Positions 42,001 to 57,000 of a stretch of 64,000 nucleotides of DNA are shown in pieces. The position numbers and the translations under genes were made by a program. The stretch's first letter is position 1. Each line of letters begins with the position of its first letter. This DNA comes from Mycteria americana (lineage: Eukaryota; Chordata; Aves; Ciconiiformes; Ciconiidae). The stretch covers positions 126,085,577 to 126,149,576 of the forward strand of contig NC_134365.1 in assembly GCF_035582795.1 (NCBI RefSeq), written 5' to 3'. The notes below the pieces were generated by a model that was not told where the DNA came from, did not search any database, and saw only the letters and a program-made list of their open reading frames with translations.

Positions 42001-45000
42001 AAATAAGCAAAAGCAGTCCTTATTTACTAATGTTACATATACCAGAGCTGGGTGCTGCAGCCAGATATTAGAGAACTGCAGTTATATGAGAAGGTTAATA
42101 CCACGCCAAGGCCCTAACGCCTTTACTTTCTAGGGTCTTCTACTAAACAGAGGGTGAAAACGGAGCACAGCGTGACCTTCAAGGACCTCTGTAAGAATAA
42201 AAAGCTATCTGCCCCTTCTGGGAAGGGAGTACTCCAGCACATCTGCCTTTTCTCAGTCCTAAAGCATTCTTGATTAATTCTGGGACAGTAGCCACAGAGC
42301 AATTTGGCTGGAAATAAAGTCTGGGGCTCGTAACAAAATCTACAGTTTGAAGTTACAGATTTACGACGACAGGATACAAACAAATTCCTGATTGATATCA
42401 AAGCAGTCCACGCTACCGTGCTAACTGATGGGGAAGAATGAACAAACAAACAAAAAGATAAACAATAGTTACATATTTGGATTTTTCAAATAAACTGTAA
42501 CTACAAAGGAGACTTGCCCACATGAAGCAACGTGGTTTTTAAAGCTTGCAGTACATGGAATTTTTCCACACACATATGGGAAAAATTCATTTCTGAGCAA
42601 AGAAGTTCATTAAATCCCTCTGGGGATTTCCACTTTCCCTTGGCTGCTTCTGCTGCTAAGATAAACCATTTCCCCACTTTCCCCTAACTCAATCCAAGCA
42701 GCATCCTGGAAACCTTCAGAAAGAGCCAAACTGAACTGATTAGTACAGTAAACAAAAGACCAAAAAACTCTTAATCTGAGGATGCTGGGGATTATATAGA
42801 ATTGAATGACTGTCACAACAAAATCTAAAGCCACGTTTAGTCATTCCTCAAAACACTCTCCCTCTCGCTTCTGACAAACTGCACAGCATTGCGGACTTTG
42901 GAGAAATGCCCTTGGGAAGAGACCTTCCTGTCTGGCCCCGGCGACATGCTCCCTGACAGCCATCAGCTGACAGAAATAGCAGATGAGACACAAGGAGAAA
43001 AGTTTTAGTCATACTTTTCAAATCTGAAAGGCAGCAGCTGGCCCACGGCTGACAGCGTATTAGCCCAAGAAGCTGAACACATCTATCTTTCAGATTAATA
43101 TTTAATTTCGGGGGCAACGATCCTTTAATATCAAATCATCTCTTTGCTAACACATTTTCTATCATCTAGAAAATACCCCAGGTGCTTGGGTTCCTGGAAC
43201 ATCTTTAATGAAGATGAGGGGCACACCTATAGCCAGGAGAGCACAAATCCCTACCTGGACAACTCACCATCACAGCATGATACCAGTGTGTAGCGGGTAG
43301 GTAAAATGTGAAAGATGCAATACGTACCCCCTTATAATGGATTGTATGACCCTCAACATTCACTTTATAGGTCTCAATACCCAGTTCTTTTGCCAGTCGG
43401 AGAATCCGGTTTTGGGTAGGTCCCACATACGATCCACCAACATCTACGTAATTAACTTGACTGTTCTGTCAAAAGAAAGAATACAGGAATCAGAAGCTGT
43501 GCAGGAAGCTCCTCAATACAAACATCTAGAAGTAGAAAGAATTATTCCATACTGACTAGCACTGCAACTATATGCACAGGAGAAAATGTGTACTGACTGA
43601 CTTAAAAGTAGGTAGTATTGAGCTCTGTAATGACAGAAACACAGAGATCACAGTGTCTTCACTCTGTCATGTACATGTGTGCAATTGGGTTTAACTCTTT
43701 TTTAAATTTCACTATAGCGTTCAGTATTGGCTTTTTAGTCTCACAAAAGACATGAGAATATGAAGAAATATCCGACCAAATCAATACTTTGGCTAAGTCT
43801 AACCTCACTTTTTCAGAATTCATGTTACTTTCTTGTCTTTGCAAAACATTTGTAAGTTGAAATCATCTCCAGCACCAAGGCTTGTTTTCTCTCTGTAGAT
43901 ACCTGCTTAGACCTAATGCTGTAGATGCTGAGCACTGCACTGCACTATTCAAGGAGAGTAATCTCTTTTCCAGCACGGCACACCTTGGCTCCAGGCCGGC
44001 GTGCTCTGGCTAGCAGCCCCCAGCCATGCCTGCCACCGAAGGTGCTCCGCACACCCCTCAGACCAGCATCGCGCTCACTTGGGAAGCAGGAAGAAAGCAA
44101 AAAGTTTCAGGGACGCATACTATTACAAGCAGGCTGATTTCCCAAGATACTAACTCTTTTTAACATTGTTTATAGTGAGCATTTTAAGCTAGGCATTCTC
44201 AGTGTCACAGAAGGATGGTGTTTATGCTTTATGTTTCACGAACAATGATTTCTGCTGAAACACCACTGTTTATCTCTGGTTCCCCCGCAATGGCATCTGA
44301 CCTAATTTAAATGTCCCTTACTTCCAGGGTGGGAAGCAGAGGTAATGTCTGTATTACATTACCCTGCGCCACAGGTGACTTGTCATTCTTTCGTCTTCTT
44401 TTTAATGGCAATCGAGACATGGTCCGTTTTTAGAAGCAGGAGTATTATTTCAGATAATTTTAAGCCGTGTTAAAATGTGTGTCTGAGCTGTAATGATGTC
44501 TGGCCCTGCTCAGGCTGCTTCTTATAGGGCTCTTAGTTATCATGCCTGTTACAGTATGCAAAGTGAGATGGGAATGAGAGGAGAAATGCTTTGACGCTCA
44601 CAGTCTCAGATGATAGTTTCCCTCTGTAATGTTAAAGGCAGAGCAGATCCTGCCATGGACAAAGGGTATGGACTATGTGGGTGGAATTCAATTACCTTAA
44701 TACAGATGTTTAACACCATTTTAGACAGCCCAAGGTATCCAAGACTTCTGTGCAAGGCTGATAAAGTTGACTCACAACCCACAGAAGACCTGCAGCTGGA
44801 GGTCAGGCAAGGTATCCTAGGGCAGCTAGAATGGCACTACACACTTCTGGTTAGGCACCCAAATCCCATTTGATGGCTCTCAGAGTTGCTTCCAGGCCAA
44901 TTTTAAAGCAACTCCTGTCAGGAGAAGCCCACTGGCATATATTGCAATGTAACCTGTCTGAACAGAGCTCTATCACTTGACAAAAGTGATGGCAACTTGA

Positions 45001-48000
45001 GACACCTGTCTTCTTTGGGAACTCTACTCCCCCTCTTCCCCCTGGCTAATGATGTCAAGCCCAGCAGAATCACAGAATGGTTGAGGTCAGAAGAGACCTC
45101 TGGAGGTCATCTGGCCCTGCAGAATCACAGAATGGTTGAGGTCAGAAGAGACCTCTGGAGGTCATCTGGTCCAACCCCTCCTGCTCTAGCAAGGGCACCT
45201 AGAGCCATTTGCCCAGGACTGCATCCAGACAGCTTTTGAATATCTCCAAGGAGGGAGAAGCCACAGCCTCCCTGGGCAACCTGTGCCAGCGCTCGGTCAC
45301 CCTCACATTAAAAAAGTGTTTCCTAATGTTCAGATGGTTTGAACCCCCTGTGTCTCAGTTTTTGCCCATTGCCTCTTGCCCTGCCACTGGGCACCACTGA
45401 AAAGAGCCTGCCTCCATCTTCTTTGCACCCTTCCTTCCCTCTCTTCTATACACTGATGAGACCCCTGCTCAGCCTTCTCTTCTCCAGGCTAAACAGTGCC
45501 AGCTCTCTCAGCCTCTCCTCATAAGAGACATGCTCCAGTCCCTTCATCACCCAGATCATTAATGAAGATGTTGAACAGGATCGGACCCAGTATTGACCCC
45601 TGGGGTACACCACAAGTTACTGGCCTCCAACTAGACCTCGTACCACTGATCACCATCCTCTGGACCAGGCTGTTCAGCCAGTTGTCAGTCCATCTCACTG
45701 TCTGCTCAACCAGCCCCTACTTCATCAGCCTGTGAGGGTCTTATGGGAGACAGTGTTGAATTAGTGAAGTTCAGGTAGACAATATCCACTGTTCTTCCCT
45801 CACCTACCAAGCCAGTCATTTCATCATAGAAGGCTATCAGCTTGGTCAAGCATGACTTCCTCTTGGTGAATTCATGCTGACTGATGACTTTCTTGTCCTT
45901 CATGTGCCTGGAAATGGTGTCCAGGATTAGTTGCTCTATCACCTTCCCAGGGACTGAGTTGAGGCTGATCAGCCTGTAGTTCCCTGGGTCCTCCTTCTTG
46001 CCCTTCTTGAAGATAGGAGTGACATTTGCCACGTGGTAGAACAGCACAAATGAGAGTCCAGCATCTCATGAAGCACTTACCCTGATAGTGAATGTCCTTC
46101 CTCCAACTCTGTTCCGGGCTTCAAGAACCACCACGCTGACCCCAGACTCAGACAGCAATTTGGCAGCTGACAAACCTACCAGAAAAAGAGAAAGCGCTTT
46201 AAAGCAAGTGGCAGCAATCAGCCACCTTAATGGTCAAAAACTGAACCAAAGCTTCAAGGTCAGAGATTTCAATACTGTTTTCAAAAATTCCTGAGAGAAG
46301 TCAGAAACTTTCCATGGTGTCTTACCACAGAAATCATGTGGCTGCTGCTTAGCTGCATGTTATAAGCATCTCCATAAGTAGCATTCACAGACTGAAGTTT
46401 CCTCCTTCAGGTTAGCATTTTGGCATTTTAAAAACAGTAAAGTCTCAATTATTAAGGGACACACACCTTACTCTTCATTTGTGCAATGCATAGAAAGGCA
46501 GAACCCAGCTTGCGGGGCTTGCAGCACTAAAGTGATAGAAATAATAATATACTAAATAGGTGTGTTCCAGCAAGGTAGGTTTCCAAGTTCTCTCACTCAT
46601 CAACTCTCCACTCTATTGCTATCCATTGTCCTCATTCACATCCAGAAAGAAAGTCTGCTTCTCTGTCAAGATTCATTTTAAGCAATAGCGTTTGACCATG
46701 GCAATCAAACAGGCTGTATGCAGATACTTTATAAAAGGAGTTATGGTCTCAGCAAAAATAATCTAATTATGGGACTTCGTGATGGAGGCACTAGAGACAA
46801 CTGGAAATTCAATAGGACAGGAGTTCTCTTTGCTTTTGACAAATGCAAGCTGAAATTGTAAAAAGCAATCATGAGTTTGTGAAATCAGATTATCCCATTG
46901 CCCTGCAGGCCAATTCGGCACTGAAGCATTGTTTCTTTGGAGTTGTTTCCCCTCCTTAAGTATAGGAAAGCCAGCCTTATTGATCAGAACTTCCAAGATA
47001 CCCTGCAGTAAGGAATAATAATATTATATTCATGTTTATTACACTACCTCGAAATGTGATTACAAGCAACTGTTCATGAGCCTACAAGGAATGCACATCT
47101 GAAAAGACCAGAGGAGAGGAACCGTTCTGGGCAGTGTTAAGTGTATTTCTTTATTCTGAGGACAATACAGAATAGCCCATAAACTTCTGTGCACATAATC
47201 TTTTAATGGGGAAGGGGAACACCATTCACTGGAAACCAGAACTGAGGAAGTGCAAATGTCTTACATTGACAAAAATTATATACACGATCTCCATACTCAT
47301 CTAAAAATAACTTTACATCCTTGCACCATATTCTTTAGATTGCTGCTGGAGCAGAAGTATACTTAATTCTTCCATCTATTTAATATTCTAATTTTTAAAA
47401 ATGCAAGCCATTTGTCAGTGAAGTGAACATCTTATAAATTGATCCAATTTCTTTCAGTAGTTTTTGATTATTTTTTTCCTTCATGAAAGTCTACAGAGAA
47501 CATTTTACAATGTTAATTCTTTAATCCTTTTGGTGATGGTGTTCTCTTCTTCCTCAACACAAACACAGAAGACACAAGTCTATAATGTTGGAAACACAAA
47601 CTGCAGTATTTTCTTACAAATATTTCTGGGTTTTATATGAGGAAAATGATTTTTCAAAATATACAGTGTTTTTTGTCACAAAAAAGTGGATTTCCTACAT
47701 ATATAAAACAAAAGGTTGAATTTCTCTATTCTGTGTAAATACCCCTGGACACTCAGGCATGAGTGGGTAATTCTTTGTAAGAAAGTTTACTGTAGATATT
47801 TCAGCTCTGGGGCCCCCAACATAAGACATGGACCTGTTGGAGTGAGTCCAGAGGAGGGCCACGAAGATGATCCGAGGGCTGGAGCACCTCTCCTATGAAG
47901 ACAGGCTGAGAGAGTTGGGGTTGTTCAGCCTGAAGAAGAGAAGGCTCCAGGGAGACCTTACAGCAGCCTTCCAGTACCTGAAGGGGGCCTACAAGAAAGC

Positions 48001-51000
48001 TGGAGAGGGACTTTTTACAAGGGCATGTAGTGATAGGACAAGGGGTAATGGCTTTAAACTAAAAGGGGGTAGGATTTAGATTAGATATAAGGAAGAAATT
48101 CTTCACTATGAGGGTGGCGAGGCATTGGAACAGGTTGCCCAGAGAAGTTGTGGATGCCCCATCCCTGGAAGCGTTCAAGGGCAGGCTGGATGGGGCTTTG
48201 AGCAACCTGGTCTAGTGGAAGGTGTCCCTGACCATGGAAGGGGGGTTGGAACTAGATGATCTTTAAGGTCCCTTCCAACCCAAACCATTCTATGATTCTA
48301 TGATTCTATGATATACAAGTCTTGAAAAAATGCACAGTGCATTCATGTGTTATCCTACGGAACGTGAAGCAGTAAAAAATCTGGCCTAGGTATGAAAAGA
48401 AATTGTATGCAAATCCTCAGCGCCTAAGACCATCATTTCATGCTGTATACTATAGCTATATTCACGCCACAGCTGTTTAGGAAGAATGATGGTTGCACTG
48501 GCCTGGGTTGGAAGTTATGCTTACTACTGGTTTATAGCTTAATTATATGATATATCCAAATAAAGAAGGACTGCTAAAGGATGAAGAACATGTGGTAATG
48601 TGACTGAGTTTCTCCAACCTGTTTGTTGTTACACTGTACTTCTTTCGCTCCAGCCTTACAGGTTTTTAGTTTCATTATTGTTAACCCAAGTGTCCCTGTA
48701 GACACTGATCCAAAAAAAAAAAAAAAAAGGCTTCAGACTGGGAAAGGGCAAGAGATACATTGGGACAGTGATGGCTTACTGGCAACTGGAAGGGGGCCTG
48801 ACTCAGAAATAAAAACAATGCAAAATATGTTGATTAAAGATTGTTACTACACATTCATTTGTTTAAAGCATGGAAACCATTTTCTTTTAAAATGGAGGAC
48901 TAGCAACAACACCCACACACGGGGTATCTCTATGTAGCTGTCTATTGAACCCAACTGTTTAGCTCCTTTCTGGTGTGACCGACGTGCACCAGATACAGGT
49001 GTTTCCACAGGTATGTCTTAAGCATCCCACAGGTCATGAAGCCCACGTGCTTTTGATACACAATTAACCTCCAAATAGATTGCGTATTTTCCCTTTATCT
49101 TCTCCATAACTTGAATTTTCAAGACTTTTGTCGCTGTTCCAGTACCCTCTACAGGACTGGACACCAGAGAAGCGACCATTTATTTCTGTTTGATCGATGG
49201 GGTGAGAATGAGAGAGGAATGAACGAGACCTTCTCCTTTCCAGTTCCTTGCCCCATCTCTGCCTGCTCAGCACCCCTTCGGCTGCACGGAGCTAGCCTCT
49301 CGCCTCCTCTCCAACATCTCCGCTACTTCCCCAGAGGACATCGCCCACCTTCCAGGAGCTGCCAAGGGGGAGGACAGGACCTTCATACCACAGGGGCCTC
49401 CCGCAACGCGAGCGCTGCTCTGGAGCCATGGCCCTCGGCCACGCGTGGGCTCTGACACCAGCCACGATGTCCTGTCATTTTGTGGATCTCCACAGTGTGC
49501 GGCGAGCACCCACACCAGGCCAAACCGAGCGCCGGGCCGTGACCTCTCAGGCCGCAGCGAAGACTCAGGCGCGGCATTTTAAACCACGCCTGCGTGTGGC
49601 TGCATGACTGCAGCACAGACGTGGCTGTCACTGCCGAGGCCGCCATTGTGCCCCATTGCCTCCTCCACCTCCTCCAAGTGTAGCCTAGAGATAAAGCTGC
49701 AAACCACCCCAAATTACTGGCCGTGCTCCTTCCAGATATCACCCTAATCCTATGAATTAGAAATATACTACTGGCCTCAGAAAGATGAAAGGAGCCTGCC
49801 AAAACCATGCCTCATTTGAAGTATCTGGCTATGTAGAAATTCACTTGTTATTAGATGAGAATAAACAAGGCGAGATGACTTACACATCCTCCACAAGGGT
49901 TTCTATGGCAATCTCACACCAAGCTCCCCCCGTCTGAAGATGCCATGCAGGAAAGCTCTACTCCTATTGACTTGGCAGTGCTATTAAGGACTCAGAATTG
50001 CTGCTGCTACAGATCATACTGCCACTGCTTTCAGTTCAGAAAATTGTCATAATCCTATCAAGCAAAGTAGTTTCAAGTGCATCAAAACACTGGATATACA
50101 GTTTAAAAAAAAAAAAAAAATAGAAACTAAGATGAATTTATGCCAATCTGCAGACTACCAGACACACACCATGGCTGAAACATAGAGATGCTGAACAATA
50201 CTGAATTTTGTACGTAGCCTGATGGAAAATAGAACAAAGCATGTCTCTACCTCATAAGAGAGAAAGGTTCAACTCTACAGGTAGTGCACAAGACTGGGAC
50301 TTAAGAGACCCGAGTTTGATTCCCAGCCGAGCCCCATAATGTGGGAAACGTTTCCCTGTTTCGTAGGGAAGCATTTGTAAGACTAGTGTTTATGAGAGTA
50401 ATTCCAGGTTGCCTCAATACTGGGGTTGATACAGGGTGTAGGAGCAGATACGAGTTCTGCAGCACAAAAAAGTTTGAAAAAAAGTTACTTTATGGGACGT
50501 GTGACAGTAATTCTGTAGTAATAGTGCAGTGATTCTACTGGTCAAAATCTAGGCTCTGTAAATCCAGTACATCAAACAGATTCACTGATGATACACCTTG
50601 ATCAGAAGCAAAAATCACCAGCACCCTTCCCAGAGACAGCACTTCTTACGTGATGTATGCTGAGCATCTCCAAAACATGCAAGGGCAGTACCCATGCAGG
50701 GTAAGGAAGGGCAGTGAAGGGGAGAGACGACACTCTGATACCACCAACCTTTTAACCCTTCAAACTGAGGCCACTCTCTATGTGCCATATTGAGCATACC
50801 AAAACAAAGGCAGAGAAAATTACCTGTTAGTACTGAAAAGGTAACTGCTGGTTTCCTAGGTGCGTCGTTTGCTTACTTGCTAGCTTCTTCGACAAAGTGC
50901 ATTTGCCTTTTATGAATCCATTATCGGGCTGAAAGTTTACCAAAATCAGGCTAATACAACATTTCTTTGTAAAATCCTTGTTATCCACCCTACTGTACAT

Positions 51001-54000
51001 GGAGTGGGATAATTACATTGTGTGAAAGGCTACTAACCCATTACTGCAGTGTTCTAGGAGGCTTTAACTGAATAACATAAGGAAAAAAAAATCCTTCTGG
51101 AAAATCTCTACATTTTTCTGATCTTAGCAGGGGAATAATTTTTAAACTTTTTTTCTCATAATACATCAGTAAAGTGAGACAATTGTCGATATATCCTCAT
51201 TAAAGTTCCACTGTAACAGCATGCTAATGCTGTGATTATTTTTACTGTTTCCCTGATGGAAAACCTAACTTTTTCCAAACACAATTGAGTAATTAAATCT
51301 GGCAATGGTCACCTTAGAATCAGCTCTCGTTATTCAACCAGAAGTCTCTTTGCCAAGTAAACACGAACCTGTCAATAAGAGACGCAAAACATTTCTACCA
51401 TGGCTGTAGGGTAAAATCTCCCTTCCTCACCTCTTTCTTCTCCTTCTCCCCGCTCCCCAATTTTCTTTTCATTGGAATTTTTGTGCAGACCATGGTATTT
51501 AAATAAGTTTTAAAATATAGTTAAAATGTACTCAGTTACATCAGACTGACCAGAGAAATCACGAATGGGCAACAACATATAGAAGGCTGAGAATGAAAGA
51601 ACTGTTTTCCTTCATAGACTAAGGATTTGAAGTTTCAAATTATCACTGAAAACGAAAAAAACTTATTAATTAAATTATAGCCTCTTAAATTTGCACAAAA
51701 CAGCAAGAATACACAGTACAGATCACAAGTCTACATTCATTTCTTCTTCAATGTTGCCTAATGCCATGTCATCACTAACTCTGTCAGCAACTGTATGTTA
51801 TCTTTCCATATGTTCTTTCACAATCCTTGTTGGAGAATACTTGATACTGGGGATGAGGTTGCGTTTATTTATTTTGTCATTTTCAGGTAAATGTTTTTCA
51901 TTTTTTTTTCATCAATTCTTTTTTTCCCCTCTAGCAAAAATAATCCAGTTGATTCAGCAAAGATTTCAGTCAAAAGAGAATAAATATTTTGTATTACAGA
52001 CTACATTGTCCAACTGAGACCAAGCCACTCTGACTGGTTTCAATGGTGCTACTGTCTAAATGCTTTCAACAGATGCAAGCCTTGTTCTGAAGGGTACAAA
52101 GACAGTTTCTCATGGACAATGTTAACAGAAACACAGTGGGCAGGAAGAGGGAATTGTATCCCAAGGATGAATCCACTCCTCCGTCCACACCCGCTGTGAT
52201 TTTCAACTCCAAAGCCCATTGCAGTAAACAACTCTTCCCCAGAGTAACTCTCTCTTCCTCCCCCCAAAACAAAGGCAGAAAAAAGTTAACTGGTGTAAGC
52301 ATGGGGTTAGAAAACCTCCTTCTCCTTCCCCTTACGTATTAAAATGAGTAGGGCCAGTTAAAATGATGATGGTTTGATTCCGTCTATTTTACGGAAACAC
52401 CTAAGGTAATTATGCACATTTTCCAACTATTGATAATTGATTTGGTTAATATGCAGAATAAGTTCCTGTCAGTTAACTGGTGATCTACAGCTAAATATGT
52501 ATGTGAAAAAATGTTGCTGCAAAACTGTGGTCAACATCATTACCACAAATACCAAGACCATCAGCATTGGTATTCCTGGGAAAGACATAATGCCTGTCCC
52601 ATGCCTGTTTTTGTTATGCTAGAATATTTAGAGATCTGTCCTAACTACTTGGCTATTTCTTTTGCTCGCTGGAGTAAATAACACTCTTAAGACTTCAGAC
52701 CTACCTAGCTAACAGCAGTATTCCTTCCTACCTTCCAACACCTTCCACCTAAGCCTGAGGCATGGTGCAAAATCTGTTCCTCAAGGACAAACCACAGGTT
52801 TACAGTGCTCTCTTAGGAGCTCTGAATTTGCTAATCTATGAATCATGCTGGTATACATTTTGTTTTTGCCAGAAACAAACCTGACACATTCTTCATTCAG
52901 GAGCAGAACCAGCTGTGACTATTCAGGTTATCCCCTGGGTCAGACAATGTTTATAGATGATGCATTTACCATAGAAAACCACATGAATAATATGACGAAA
53001 GATGAAGAAAATAATAATATTTCTACATCTGGTTATATAATGAGCACATCACAACCATATTTTGGCCAAAACTAAACACCTAGCACTGAGGGTAACACAA
53101 AGGAGCGTCTTAACCAAAACCCATGCCCCACGTCATAAGGTTTTGCATCTTTAGTAGCAAAACATTAGAACACATTATGAAGAAGGTGGCAAATGGAAAC
53201 TGGTATTTCTGCTTATTTGCGAGTATTGTACATAACATCCATTACACTTTATACGGGGGTCTGAGTGTTTTGTTCCTGCTGTAAATTATTCTCATAATGG
53301 CAGTCAGCTTGCTAGCAGTACATGGGGAACTGAGAGCTCTGCGAAACACTGCTATTTATTGCTGCATCCCCAAAAATGCCTTATAGGAGTTTCTGGTACC
53401 AAGTGACAATATTATCACCGATTATCAGCTTTCCTGCTGGATCCAGAAAGACAGCGGGAAGGAATCAGGCAGCGGGAGCCCAGCACAGGGCAGATGTAAA
53501 GAGATAAACACAGGATCCATTTTAGGAACCAGCTATTGCATTCTTACAGGTCAAATTCTGGGTAAATTTAGAAGTAACAGTAGAAAAAAAAAATCTACTG
53601 AAAACTACTCCAGGTTTACACAGGTGGGACTGATCATATCTTCTACCAGTAACTGTGTTTTTGACAGTTTATCTGACACTACCACCCACCAGCAGCTTGG
53701 CATGCTGTCAAAACAGAGTAGTATACAACATAAGTTGTGCTGCCATTATAGCAAGCAAGGAAAATCTGCATTTCCTCATTATTCAGTATTTCACTCAGAG
53801 ACCACAGCCAATGCGTAGGTAGCTCAAGTGGCAAGGTTGTCGATCACACGCCGTGGAGCAGGAGATGCCGTTGCATAGCGCTCTTCCATGGAGAGGGGGA
53901 AAAAAAAGCCTTAATAGCATATCATATGTTTTATTTCAATATAAAGACTAATTACTACTATTTTTACAACCCAGCTTCTCCTACAATTTGTGGCCCTTGG

Positions 54001-57000
54001 ACCCCTCCATAAGTGCAATAGAAAACAGTGCTGTTTCCTGCATGTGGCTGGCAAATCTGTTTTGTTGAGCCATGAGATCTCCTTGTTTCGAGCTAAGAAC
54101 AAATGTGGTTTTATTTGGAAATAAGAAGTATCCATGTCAAAGAATGATAATCTTCAGTGCAAGTTTCAATTAAGGCTGTGTTTCCCTTGTGCTTTGTGCT
54201 TGTAACATGATGTGCTGAAATTTCTTCCCAAAGATATTTGCATACAAGTTCTCTTGGACTTGCCTGCTTCTGGACATACTTCTCCATATCTGACGCATCT
54301 CTGGCTTGCATTATGTAGACAAACATTCTAAATTCTCCATGCCTTCTTTTGATAAACTGGGCTTACAGTGTCCAAAAATTCATGTGTAAGGTGAGGCTGG
54401 CATATGAATGTGTGCCAAGCTTCCTGCTGAAAAAGCTGGGGTGTTTTGCTTACATTCTCTTTTTGCCAAATTTTGAACTATTTAAGCTTGAATTTTCAGG
54501 GTGTGTTTTTCAGGCTGATTCTTTTTTGCTGGAAAATCTTGGTCAAAATTGGCTGGCTATTTCTAAACCTCCAGGAAACAAACATTCTTCTTTGATTTTG
54601 AAAACTGATGGCTTTGTTTTTTTTCCCCCCTATTTTGGAAGTTCTAGCAGCAACTTGAAATTTGGCAAGGAGGTAGCCTTTGAGTCAACATAGCGCATTT
54701 TGTTATCCATGTGAAAATATGCCCCAATAAGGTCAGTTAGAAAGTTTTGAGGAATTATAGGTCACATGTAGGCAGCAGCCATTTTCTAGATCTCAAAAGC
54801 TGAAATATCTGAGGTTTCTGTCAAAACTCTCCAAGCAGTTAATGCTGTCCAGTTGTTAATGAGCAGTTCCCAAGGAGTGACTGAGCATCCCGGACCTCCT
54901 TACAACCCATCTCGTATCTCAGAGCAAGCGGGTATGCTCCATCCTAGGGCTATGGAGTCAAAATCTGAATTTCCCTGTAATTATGGCCTTAGCTTGGGGG
55001 AGCAGATAATGGAGCTGGGATGGGGACGATGTGTCAGGAGAAGTATGGCAGTGACTTGCTGCATAAAAGGGACAACTTCTGGAAGCCGTCAATACAGTAG
55101 TTAGTCCACACAGAGGATGACAATCTCCTAGTCCTCAACTAGTATAGCCCCTTAACCCAAGTATCAGAGGACTGTCTGATGGATGTCAGGGTTATGATCC
55201 TGCCAATCAATCAGCCATGCATCCACGGCACGTCATGTGCTTTCAGCTTGCTGTGTTTAACAAACGAGGGAATTACATAGCCTAAACCAAAATGCACAAG
55301 AAAAAGGTCAAAATCAATCCAAACCAGAACACCCGCTTCAGTTCAGTAGAAACCCCCTATAAATAGAAAATAGGAGCAATATTCTAGGCATATAAATAAG
55401 AAGTCCTTGTGGGTATGGGAGAAGTCTTGAACTTCAGGCATCAGTTTATTTAATATGCTTGAATATAAAATGTTATCATTAATACTAACTGTATTATGGG
55501 GGACACTATCCATTAAGAATAATACAAACACGTGCCTGGGGCCTTTCCTGGGCACCATCCACATTTTTAAGATGCATGCCCATGTAAAAAGAGGAATCTA
55601 GCCCAAGCTCTGCAGCTCCCCCTCTGCAGGGGTCCAAACATACTTGCTGATGCAGTCTGGACAGTTTGAACATGATTCCACAGGGTACAGCAGACAAATC
55701 TCAGCGGTGGAAGCCACCAGAGCCAAGGTCATCTTCCAAGAGCTTCCCCACTGTGAAGCACTCTTTGCAGAAGCTCCCTCCATCCCTAGATTGCAGCTTC
55801 CTACAGGCAGAGTGGATTCTGTGTCCCTGTGAATGACCGCGTACAGACGTGTACATGCAGAGGCCAGAGGCACGGAAGAGAAGCGTGCCTTATGTTGTAC
55901 AGAAACCAGCTCTCAAGACCATGGTTCTCTTTGAGGAACAGACGTCTCCAGAGGTGCCAGTCAGGATTTGAGCTTCATTTTGCAAATATTGTACAAATAT
56001 TTTAAAAAGCAACAATCTCACTGCTGGGAAGCTCACACTTAATATAAGAAGCAGCTTGCTTATACCTGATACATACTTCATGTATTTCTAGTAAAGAACT
56101 AGTTTATCCCAAAGTTTCCTATCCTTTCCTGCAAGCATCAGGTAATGAGTATTTAAAATATAGTAGAAGGAGAGAAGACAGTAATCTTATCAGACGAGGC
56201 AATTGCAAATATACCTTCAGAGAAACAAGCAGCATCGAGTCAAGACTGGAGTCGGAGAGGTGTAGAGGGCGAAACCCTGTCCATACTGGAGCATGTTTTA
56301 CTATTTGTCTCATCAGAACCAAAATTCTAGATACAAATTACTTTTTTTAAGACCAGAAAGTAGCACTGCCTAACCTCTTGCAAAACTGAGGTGTAGGTAT
56401 ACTGGTACAGGAACGGTAGTGAGAGAGAAGCTGTATGAAAAGCAAAACGAACCTAGGAATTACAAAGATGGATTAATTATGAAATAAAGCATTTATTGTT
56501 CATTTTTCTAAGGCTGCTTTCTTAAAATGATGCCTGTTCTAATTTGCAACAGGCAAACACCAATGTCTACACCACTGGCATGACATAAGGGTTTCCACTG
56601 GCAAGAGAAATGTTCCGGTACCCCAAGAGTGCTGTGACATGTTTATTTGTCTTCCTAATGCCACTGACAAATTTTCAGGGACTGTAACGCCTTGAAATTT
56701 CCTGCTTGGCTCCATTTCAGACTCCACACCAGGCTTTAGTCCAAGGCATAAGCATTCTGAAGTAACTTACTGATTCTTATACTAGTGAGGCAAGATACCA
56801 CTAAGAAATGCTCGATGCATTTTCCAGAACACTGCTACAGGTTGGAAAGCCTGAGGAGCAAGGTACCCTCAAGGGAAGAAATGCTTCTCAGAGCCCTAAA
56901 AACCATATTAAGATCACATTGCCATCAGCTGCACACAGTACCGGTGGGTAATTCCTTATGGGCACTCTGAGCATTACAGAAGCCTTAAGGATGAAGACCA

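Larger units (their letters stand above)
43466..46080 (-). other. Intron 2 of the - strand MAO gene
   Basis: 2615 bp; its upstream third (relative to the gene) is mostly a rearranged CR1. Confidence 0.85.

Noticed and set aside
53815..53885. tRNA-like stretch (GGTAGCTCAAGTGGCAAGG)
   Set aside because: A box-like start, but no good B box and no cloverleaf by eye.
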